Positions 17,804 to 25,013 of a DNA stretch of 64,000 bases are shown here, piece by piece. Source of the DNA: Indibacter alkaliphilus LW1 (GTDB lineage Bacteria > Bacteroidota > Bacteroidia > Cytophagales > Cyclobacteriaceae); assembly GCF_000295935.2 (NCBI RefSeq), contig NZ_ALWO02000014.1, positions 1 through 64,000 of the forward strand, in the 5' to 3' direction. The number at the start of each line of letters is the position of its first letter. The stretch's first letter is position 1. The notes beneath the pieces were generated by a model. It was not told where the DNA came from. It did no database searches and saw only the letters and a program-made list of their open reading frames with translations. The position numbers were made by a program, and so were the translations under genes.

Positions 17804-18268
17804 ATGAAAAACCCAATTTTACCTTTGCTAGCATTGTCAATTCTGATATTCTCTTGTGATACTGAATTGCCGGAAGAATCAATCACAGTAACCTATGAGG
17901 TAATTACTGAAAATGATGTTGCATGGTCAGGGGAATTCAAGGACGCCAGTGGCCAAAGAGTCCTGACTTTTGATCTGGATGAATTCACATCTGAAGCAGA
18001 TGGGCACAGCATGCCAAGTGGCTGGAGATACTCCTTTCAGCCAGCAGTGCAACCTATTGAACTTTTGATTGCAGCAACAGCCTTTTGTGATGAATGTGAT
18101 GAAAACACCCAAAGAAGCCCATCTCCCAGCATCACAGCAAACATTTACATCAATAACAAGCTGGTATGGACTGAAACAGATAACTGCAGAGAATGTACCG
18201 CTGAGAACCTTAAAGGATTGGCAACTTCTTGGTACAAGTTTCCTGAAGAGTGGGAAGCAAATGATTAG
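17804..18268 (+). CDS. lipoprotein with paired CxxC motifs
   Basis: A 154-residue protein with a lipoprotein signal (LLALSILIFSC, lipobox Cys at 18). A beta-rich body of about 80 residues precedes two CxxC pairs (CDEC and CREC, about 36 residues apart), which could hold a metal or disulfides. No family recognised. It stands alone between remnants, with no terminator seen. Confidence 0.65.
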   Translation: MKNPILPLLALSILIFSCDTELPEESITVTYEVITENDVAWSGEFKDASGQRVLTFDLDEFTSEADGHSMPSGWRYSFQPAVQPIELLIAATAFCDECDENTQRSPSPSITANIYINNKLVWTETDNCRECTAENLKGLATSWYKFPEEWEAND

Positions 18269-18548
18269 CCAATAGATTAATCATTTTTAAAAAATTCCTG
18301 CTTCTATATTCGGATTCTGGATGAATGTTTACCTGTTTTGGTTTGAAATACATCGGCAAATGAGATATCTGTCGGAAAATGGGTATATTTTTTTTTAGAC
18401 CTAAAAATTATTTATTCTCCTGCGAAATAAGCTGTTTTGTGAACTAAAGTTTCTAAATAAAATAACTCAATTTGGAAAGCAAACCATAAATTGAATTACA
18501 TTCTTTTATTTATAACTATAGATATTCTTAATAAATGGGTACAAAAAA

Positions 18549-18953
18549 ATGGATTTCAGAGTAGATACCAATACATTTGTCAGCCCTGAAATTCAGAATA
18601 AAAAATTTCCTGTATTAATTTTTTCACATGGCCTTTACTCTGAAGCATTTGGGTATTATGCATTGATGGAAGAAATAGTAAGCCATGGATTTATAGTCCT
18701 GAATATTAACCATACATATGAAAGCAGTGGATCACTTTTCCCAGATGGAGAAATATTGCTTTTCCATTCTGAGTTCGATGAGAAAAATAATAACTCCACT
18801 ATGGCAGAGATGGCTTGGGTTGCTTCCCAAAATTATTGGAATGCTTCCACCCTTGACACTAGGTATTCCGCTGTGGAAGATTTGATAAGAAACTATGTGG
18901 GAGCAGAAATTACAGAAAGATGGAGTAAGGACATTAAAGCTGTTTTAAATTGA
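18549..18953 (+). pseudogene. N-terminal fragment of a PAF-acetylhydrolase-like alpha/beta hydrolase
   Basis: A 134-residue open frame. FPVLIFSHGLYSEAFGYYAL, then EEIVSHGFIVLNINHTYE, match the oxyanion-hole part of platelet-activating-factor acetylhydrolase-like esterases. The frame runs on to ERWSKDIKAVLN and stops just where the nucleophile elbow (GHSxGG) should follow, so it lacks all catalytic residues. The next codons belong to a different protein family (18955-19206). I read it as a deletion product. It might still be transcribed but cannot be an active hydrolase. Confidence 0.65.
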
Positions 18954-18954
18954 C

Positions 18955-19206
18955 CAGTCAAATTCAATTCCTAGAGACATATACCCAAGGTGGTTTGGAA
19001 GAAGTGATAAAAGAATTTATTATACCTACCAATGGTTGGGCCATGTAAATGAAGATGGGACCTGTCATTTTTATGCCAACGGAAATCTCAGACAGAACAT
19101 CTCCATTATACCTCACAAAGAGACTGTAATTGTACATTGCAGCAATTCACTTCAGTATTTTAGCAGTGATTTTGGCTTATGGGATGTAGCTTTACAGCTG
19201 GAATAG
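18955..19206 (+). pseudogene. C-terminal fragment of a beta-lactamase-family serine hydrolase
   Basis: Shifted in frame from the preceding stop, an 83-codon open stretch reads YYTYQWLGHVNEDGTCHFYA, then NGNLRQNISIIPHKETVIVH, and ends at TAG 19204-19206. This matches the C-terminal end of class-C-type serine hydrolases, normally YGYQWW then GxxGQxIYVxPxxxxVIV. It has no start codon and lacks the SxxK and YxN motifs. The remnant abuts the hydrolase head with no spacer, indicating one deletion that removed the end of one gene and the start of the next. Confidence 0.6.
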
Positions 19207-19333
19207 GAAATTGCCATATTAAGATTTAATATTCAAATAAACTTAATGTTGTATTTTTAATCACTAATTATCATTTTGTTAAAATTTGATTTTCAGACCC
19301 TTATATTATTCACCCAATCCAAAAGCCAAATTC

Positions 19334-20035
19334 ATGCATACAATCCCTCAAAACCTGGTAAAAACAGCTCGGATAACCGGCATCTGGTATTTGGCTTTGG
19401 CAATATCAGGAGTAATTGGCTTTTTGCTCATTCATCCTCAAGTATTCATAGCTGATGACCCTACAAAAACCCTGGAGAATATTACGCAAAACACTCAGCT
19501 TGCCAGGGTCAGGCTTATGCTCGAGTTTGCCATCATCATTTCACAAGCACTGACAGCCGTTTGGTTTTACAGACTTTTCAAGTCTATCAATGAATGGGGA
19601 GCTTGGACATTAGCTATATGGGGAACTGTAAACTCTGTAGTCATCATGGTAAGTGCTATTTCAATGGCAACTGCAATAGGAATCGCCGAATCTCTTACCT
19701 TAGGCCTAGAACAGAAAATAAGTTCAATAGAACTTTTAAATCATGTTAGTTCCAATGCTTGGGGAGTAGGAAGTCTATTTTTTGGGTTATGGCTTATTCC
19801 CATGGGTTTCATCATTCTCAGTTCAGGGAGAATGCCTGTCTGGCTCGGCAGGGTCATCATCATTGGAGGCATGGGTTATCTTCTCAGTACATTCCTGGGA
19901 TACTTGAGTCAGGAATTTGTATTCATTGATTTCTTGACAATCCCTGCAACTATCGGAGAATTCTGGATGATAGGTTACCTGCTATGGTTTGGAATACGTC
20001 CGGCAAGTGAGAAAGGTAAAAAGGATGGCGATTAG
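19334..20035 (+). CDS. DUF4386 family integral membrane protein
   Basis: A 233-residue protein with about six membrane segments, matching the DUF4386 pattern. It opens with TARITGIWYLALAISGVIGF and then has RVRLMLEFAIIISQALTAVWFY as two segments, WGVGSLFFGLWLIPMGF near the end, and a basic tail. The ATG at 19334 is preferred to a TTG at 19286. Function of the family is unknown. It lies upstream of a Crp-like regulator on the same strand (70-base gap) and could share a transcript. Confidence 0.8.
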   Translation: MHTIPQNLVKTARITGIWYLALAISGVIGFLLIHPQVFIADDPTKTLENITQNTQLARVRLMLEFAIIISQALTAVWFYRLFKSINEWGAWTLAIWGTVNSVVIMVSAISMATAIGIAESLTLGLEQKISSIELLNHVSSNAWGVGSLFFGLWLIPMGFIILSSGRMPVWLGRVIIIGGMGYLLSTFLGYLSQEFVFIDFLTIPATIGEFWMIGYLLWFGIRPASEKGKKDGD

Positions 20036-20105
20036 GCTGTTTAGGCTTGAAAACTAATCACGAAAGCAGCTGGTGTGTAACATATAAAAGTTTAAAAACT
20101 TAAAA

Positions 20106-20744
20106 ATGAAAAAAGCAACGGGCATCGGGGGAATATTCTTTAAATCTAAAGATCCCCAAAAGATCAACATTGAAAAAGTCTTAAATGAAACCAGTGCGGC
20201 TTATTCCCCATTGTCAGCTGAGTGTAGCCAGGATTTTATTGACAATTTGAGCATACGGAAATTCCAAAGAGGCGATCTGGTTGTCCGTGAAGGACAATTT
20301 GCCAAAAAAGCTTATTTGATAGTATCAGGTTGTTCGAGAGCTTTTTACCTGAAAGAGGGTAAGGACATTACGGATTGGTTCACTTTTGAGAACCAGTTCA
20401 TGGCATCCATTGTCAGCTTTTTCAGCGACAGGCCGAGCCCACATTATCTAGAGTTTTTGGAAGATTCAACAGTATTGGAATTTTCTAAAGAAATTATGGA
20501 CAGTCTTTCTGAAAAGCACCATGATTTCGAAAGGTTTATCAGCAGGGTGGTCACCGAAACGATGCTGGGATTATGTGAAAGGCTTTACACCATTCAGTTT
20601 AATAAAGCTTCTGTTAGGTACCTCCACCTTTTAAATATTTATCCCAAGATTACCGAAAGGGTTCCTCTGACTCATATAGCCTCCTATTTGGGCGTGACTT
20701 TGGAAACCCTTAGCAGAATCCGGAATCCCAAAAACCGAATTTGA
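20106..20744 (+). CDS. Crp/Fnr family transcriptional regulator
   Basis: A 212-residue protein with a cNMP-like effector domain (RGDLVVREGQFAKKAYLIVS) and a C-terminal helix-turn-helix (LTHIASYLGVTLETLSRI). It resembles the Crp-like regulators that respond to stress in Bacteroidota; the cAMP phosphate-binding motif is absent. It heads a run of three plus-strand genes: this regulator, a small membrane protein (56-base gap) and an NAD(P)H oxidoreductase, suggesting it senses a redox or electrophile signal and controls its own operon. That link is inferred from position. Confidence 0.85.
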   Translation: MKKATGIGGIFFKSKDPQKINIEKVLNETSAAYSPLSAECSQDFIDNLSIRKFQRGDLVVREGQFAKKAYLIVSGCSRAFYLKEGKDITDWFTFENQFMASIVSFFSDRPSPHYLEFLEDSTVLEFSKEIMDSLSEKHHDFERFISRVVTETMLGLCERLYTIQFNKASVRYLHLLNIYPKITERVPLTHIASYLGVTLETLSRIRNPKNRI

Positions 20745-20800
20745 TCTAAATCAAATGATGACGCTTCCGTTTGTTGGACTTTTGTCCAAAAGGATCATAA

Positions 20801-21139
20801 ATGGAAGAATTACAAAATCAACCCCAATCAATCTTCGGTAAGTGGTGGTTGCCGATAAGAATTTGGTTTTACCCAGCTTGGCTTCTCTATGAACTCTCCA
20901 TGCGTTTTTATGGATACGCTTTGGACATTTACCATTATATTTTTAAAAATCTGGAATATATATTCCCTGACATAAACCTAACTCTGTCCCATATCACTGC
21001 AGGTATCTGTGCTTTCATTGCTTTTGCCATTTGTTTTGTCTATTTGACTGTTCCTGCTTGCTACATACTTTTTTTATTCTTCAAAAGAGGAAACCTGACG
21101 AATTCCAAGTTCGAACTGAAACTGAAAAAAAACCTGTAA
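20801..21139 (+). CDS. small hypothetical membrane protein
   Basis: A 112-residue protein rich in aromatic residues (WWLPIRIWFYPAWLLYELSM) with one strong hydrophobic segment near 65-95 (AGICAFIAFAICFVYLTV) and a basic C-terminus. No family recognised. The stop is five bases before the likely start of the oxidoreductase gene, so it is translated as part of that operon. Confidence 0.6.
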   Translation: MEELQNQPQSIFGKWWLPIRIWFYPAWLLYELSMRFYGYALDIYHYIFKNLEYIFPDINLTLSHITAGICAFIAFAICFVYLTVPACYILFLFFKRGNLTNSKFELKLKKNL

Positions 21140-21144
21140 GCTAT

Positions 21145-21723
21145 ATGAAAAAGATTTTAATCATCAATGGCCACCCGGATAAGGAGAGCTTCAGTTTTGC
21201 CCTTTCAGATGCCTATAAAAAAGGTGCCGAACAATCCTGTGCCGAAATCAAAGAAATAAACATTAGGGACTTGAATTTTGACCCAAACCTGAAATTTGGA
21301 TACCGCAAGAGGACAGATCTGGAGCCGGATCTTTTGGACGCTCAGGAAAAAATTAAATGGGCTGAACACATGGTGTGGATCTACCCGGTATGGTGGAGTT
21401 CTTTCCCTGCCATCATGAAAGGGTTTCTCGATAGGGTTTTACTTCCCGGTTTTGCATTTCAAAAAAGACAGAATTCCTTATTCAGCGACAAACTGTTAGG
21501 TGGCAAAACAGCAAGGATCATCTGCACCCTAGACCAGCCTGCCTGGTATTACAAGTGGGTTTATGGAAACCCAAGCCACAATGCCCTCAAAAAAGGCACC
21601 CTGAATTTTATAGGGATTAAAAAGGTAAAGATTACAACTATTGGACCTGTAAGGCTTTCCAAAGGAGAATATAGGATGAAATGGTTAAAGAAAGTCCAAA
21701 AATTGGGACTTTTGGGATGCTAA
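21145..21723 (+). CDS. flavodoxin-fold NAD(P)H:quinone oxidoreductase (NQO/MdaB-like)
   Basis: A 192-residue protein with the flavodoxin_2 layout: FMN/FAD phosphate-binding loop INGHPDKESFS at the N-terminus, HMVWIYPVWWSSFPAIMKGF forming the isoalloxazine contact, then LDRVLLPGFAF. The ATG at 21145 (MKKILIING) is clear; the longer frame would overlap the small membrane gene. Such enzymes reduce quinones or other electrophiles by two electrons with NAD(P)H, avoiding radical formation. It is the last gene of the Crp-regulator operon. Confidence 0.87.
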   Translation: MKKILIINGHPDKESFSFALSDAYKKGAEQSCAEIKEINIRDLNFDPNLKFGYRKRTDLEPDLLDAQEKIKWAEHMVWIYPVWWSSFPAIMKGFLDRVLLPGFAFQKRQNSLFSDKLLGGKTARIICTLDQPAWYYKWVYGNPSHNALKKGTLNFIGIKKVKITTIGPVRLSKGEYRMKWLKKVQKLGLLGC

Positions 21724-21856
21724 AACAGATCTAATTATCCCACCACATTTCTTCTTATCATCACCTGTCAAAACAAATAAAGTTTAAGGTGCAAATGGTA
21801 TCTCTTTGGGCTAATGAATCTTTTCTTTCACTTGTTATGCACAACCCCAAGTTCGC

Positions 21857-22540
21857 TTATTCGGGACATGAAAAATAGTATCCAATGCCCTTGATTGTAA
21901 TGATTTCAACTCTAGGGTCTGCTTTTAAAAAGTCTCTCAATTTGGTGATGTAAACATCCAGGTTTCGGGAATTGAAGTAACTGTCATCATCCCAGATTTC
22001 AAGAAGTATCTTTTTCCTCTCCAGGGTGCTGTTTGAATGCTGGAGCAGTAGGGAAAGAATACCTGCTTCTTTATGGGAAAGTCTTCTGACTTCAGCTCCA
22101 GGGCCTTTCAGTTCATAACGGTTGGGAGAAAATATAAATCTCCCAAAATTGATTTCCTTTTGATTACTGTTTTGTCCAAAGGTAAGGGTCAATAGGTTTT
22201 CAATACGGATAATCAGTTCCTCCAAGCTAAATGGCTTCTTCAAATAATCGTTGCCTCCTGCTTTAAACCCCTTTAAGACATCATCCAACTGACTTTTGGC
22301 AGTAAGAAAAATGATAGGCATTTTGGGATGGATATTGCGGATATTTTGAGCCAGGGTATATCCGTCCATTTTTGGCAGCATGATGTCCAGGACACAGATA
22401 TCCGGCTGGTGTATTTCAAATAGACTTAAGCCAGCTTGGCCATCTTCAGCCATCACTACTTCATACTTTCTGCTCTGAAGGCTCTCCTTGACAATCTTCC
22501 CAAGGGCAGGCTCATCTTCTACATAAAGAATTTTAGTCAT
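21857..22540 (-). CDS. OmpR-family response regulator
   Basis: A 227-residue protein: receiver domain with acidic residues in LYVEDEPAL, phospho-acceptor in CVLDIMLPKMDG and Lys in YLKKPFSLEEL, then a winged helix (LSHKEAGILSLL; IKGIGYYFSCPE). The ATG at 22540 is chosen because MTKILYVEDEP is the usual opening; the frame continues upstream without meaning. It overlaps the kinase stop by eight bases, so translation is coupled. It probably controls the divergent GLPGLI/barrel genes at 24163, by analogy with similar clusters. Confidence 0.92.
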   Translation of the reverse strand: MTKILYVEDEPALGKIVKESLQSRKYEVVMAEDGQAGLSLFEIHQPDICVLDIMLPKMDGYTLAQNIRNIHPKMPIIFLTAKSQLDDVLKGFKAGGNDYLKKPFSLEELIIRIENLLTLTFGQNSNQKEINFGRFIFSPNRYELKGPGAEVRRLSHKEAGILSLLLQHSNSTLERKKILLEIWDDDSYFNSRNLDVYITKLRDFLKADPRVEIITIKGIGYYFSCPE

Positions 22541-24020
22541 TTTTAGGCAGTTGAATAGTGAAAAGAGTTCCTTTACCAATTTCAGATTTGAGGGAGATTT
22601 TGCCATTATGCTGCTTCACTGCTGCATAAACCTGCGCCAGCCCTAAACCATATCCTTTGACATCATGGATATCTTGCTGTGGCACCCTGACGAATTTTTC
22701 AAATATTTCCTTTTGGTACTTTTCAGGAATGCCGATTCCCTGATCCTGAATTTCAAGTTGTAAGTGAGCTTGATCCCCGAACAGTTTGATGCTGATAATC
22801 TTGGTCTTTTGGCTGTATTTGACCGCATTGTCCAACAAGTTAAATATCATCATGGCCAAAGACTCCTGATGCCCCATGATATGGTAATCAGCTTTATCTT
22901 TTTGATAGTCAAAAAGAAAGCCTTTGGAGTCCAATATGGGTTTGAATGACAACAACTGTTCTTCTAAGACCTTATCGAATTCAATCCCTGCTTTAGGGGA
23001 ATCCTTTTGTCCTGAAACTGCTGAACTGAGAATGCTCTCAGACATCTTGTTTAGTCTTTTAAGCTCTCTTTTGGCAATCTGAATATATTCCTGCCTTGTT
23101 TCGGTTTGTTGGTCCGCTCCGAAATTTTCCAAAGCTTCGAGTACTACTCCTACGGTTGCCACAGGGGTTTTAAGCTCATGGGTGATATTGCTGATCAGGT
23201 CATTTTTGAGCAAATTGAGTCTTTGTTGCCTGATGATATTTCTGTACAAAAGGACAAATGAAAGACTGACCAATGCCAATACCAAAATCCCAAAAATCAA
23301 GGGGGGCAGCATTTTCATCCATAGGAACTTTCTGTAATCCTCAAAGTAAGCCTGGAAACTTGTCCCAAAAGGAATATTTACTTCTTCCAAATACAAGGCG
23401 TGCTTATATTTCGGAAGGGTATCTTTTTCTCCCGGAGAGAATTTCTTCATTCCCGCAATCAAATCATACCCCTGATTTTGGAGCCTTTGGTTAAAAACCT
23501 CCTCCACTTCTTCAGTTCCAAACAGGTCTTTGTTAAAATTGAATTCAAAAGTCTGCCTTCTAGGGAAGCTATCCGTCTTTAAAATAATTGGCCTGATAAT
23601 TCTTCTTATGGAATCTGCCTGAAGGTTAACATCTCTTGAAACTATCCTTATTACCCTATTTTTGGAAGAATCAGTTTTGATAGAGCCGAGGGAGTCTACC
23701 ATTACCTGAATATGAAAATTTTCATCGCTTTCATCCTTGGTAAACTGTTGATCAAAACTTCTGAAAACCACATCCTTCCTTGAGTGACCGATCAGGCTGT
23801 CCAAATTGGGAATAAGGGGAATCCCATCTAAAGATGCCCTTTTCCATACCAAAGAATCAACCATTCCGGTGATTGTAGTGGCAAAAAGCAGAGAGGTTTC
23901 CTGTTTTAAGCTGCTTTTGTTTTCCTTATAAACGGCATTGAGATAAAACACCTGCAATAAGATCAGAACCAGTATACTGAGGACCATTAATAAAAGGTAG
24001 GGTCTGTTTTTTAGCTCCAT
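22533..24020 (-). CDS. sensor histidine kinase
   Basis: A 495-residue kinase with membrane segments at about 8-28 and 235-260 bracketing a periplasmic sensor of about 200 residues. The HisKA helix has phospho-acceptor His (ISNITHELKTPVATV), the N box is NLLDNAVKYSQ and the G boxes include DQGIGIP and GYGLGLAQVY. All kinase boxes are intact. It precedes and overlaps its response regulator, and lies 142 bases from the divergent GLPGLI gene; the promoters of both units must lie in that gap. Confidence 0.92.
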   Translation of the reverse strand: MELKNRPYLLLMVLSILVLILLQVFYLNAVYKENKSSLKQETSLLFATTITGMVDSLVWKRASLDGIPLIPNLDSLIGHSRKDVVFRSFDQQFTKDESDENFHIQVMVDSLGSIKTDSSKNRVIRIVSRDVNLQADSIRRIIRPIILKTDSFPRRQTFEFNFNKDLFGTEEVEEVFNQRLQNQGYDLIAGMKKFSPGEKDTLPKYKHALYLEEVNIPFGTSFQAYFEDYRKFLWMKMLPPLIFGILVLALVSLSFVLLYRNIIRQQRLNLLKNDLISNITHELKTPVATVGVVLEALENFGADQQTETRQEYIQIAKRELKRLNKMSESILSSAVSGQKDSPKAGIEFDKVLEEQLLSFKPILDSKGFLFDYQKDKADYHIMGHQESLAMMIFNLLDNAVKYSQKTKIISIKLFGDQAHLQLEIQDQGIGIPEKYQKEIFEKFVRVPQQDIHDVKGYGLGLAQVYAAVKQHNGKISLKSEIGKGTLFTIQLPKND

Positions 24021-24162
24021 AGAACAAATATATATGCTTTTCAGAGTGCTGATTCAAACCATTAACCTTAATTAACCTTGTTTCCAGCTTGCTTAACCTA
24101 CTATCAGGTTTCCATAATCTAGTTTTGGAAACCGAATCCAAGTATTCCAAAATTCCATCATT

Positions 24163-24906
24163 ATGAAAAAACACATTCTGGCCATCATGGCCTGCCTCCT
24201 ACTATCATTCATCAGCCAACAAACTGAAGAAGCGGCCATCATTTACAGCACCAAAGTAAATATGCACAAAAGAATACCTGAAGACAGGCAAGAAATGAAA
24301 CAGATGGTCCCTGAATTCAACATCACTAAAAACATCCTGCTCTTCAATGAAAATGAGAGCCTTTACAAAAGTTTGCCTGAAGAAGAAAACCCATTTGATC
24401 CCTCATCCGGCGGAAACAGGATCATGATACGAACCGTATCGCCTAACGAAACTTACCTGGACAGGGATGAGTCATTGGTGACCCATTTGAGGGAATTTAT
24501 GGGAAAAAAATATTTGATCAAAAAGGAGCAAAACCTGATACCTTGGAAATTGGAGCAGGACACCAAAGAAGTGCAGGGCTTTCTCTGTAAAAGTGCTTCA
24601 TATATTGACGAAAACCAAAGGGAAATAAGGGCTTGGTATACAGAAGACATAAGAGTATCCCTTGGACCGGAAAGTTATCATGGATTACCGGGACTGATCC
24701 TGGAAGTGGCCATCAATGATGATGACATGGTCATCAGTGCCGATAAAATTGAATGGAGGACTTTAAAGAAAAATGAAATTAAGGCTCCAAAAGGCGGGCA
24801 GGAAGTTTCAGAGGAAGAATACATGGCTATGATAGAAGAACAGATGAAGAGTATGGGCATGCAGCCACAAGGATCAGGGGGATTTAGGATGATCATCAGA
24901 AATTAA
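24163..24906 (+). CDS. GLPGLI family secreted protein
   Basis: A 247-residue protein with an N-terminal signal and the family motif HGLPGLILEVAINDDD (residues about 173-188). GLPGLI proteins are exported proteins of unknown function found in Bacteroidota, usually next to a CarboxypepD_reg beta-barrel protein, as here. The C-terminal 15 residues run GSGGFRMIIRN, which closely resembles the end of the next gene's product (GGGMRMMQIRN). The gene is divergent from a two-component system likely to regulate it. Confidence 0.85.
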   Translation: MKKHILAIMACLLLSFISQQTEEAAIIYSTKVNMHKRIPEDRQEMKQMVPEFNITKNILLFNENESLYKSLPEEENPFDPSSGGNRIMIRTVSPNETYLDRDESLVTHLREFMGKKYLIKKEQNLIPWKLEQDTKEVQGFLCKSASYIDENQREIRAWYTEDIRVSLGPESYHGLPGLILEVAINDDDMVISADKIEWRTLKKNEIKAPKGGQEVSEEEYMAMIEEQMKSMGMQPQGSGGFRMIIRN

Positions 24907-25013
24907 TACTTGTCCTCTGGAAATTCCCCTAATTCAACTGAAAACATCAGCCCCCAAGGATTTAATGATACCAGCATTGCCAATTGGCTGAGCAATTCCT
25001 CTACCTGTCAAAG

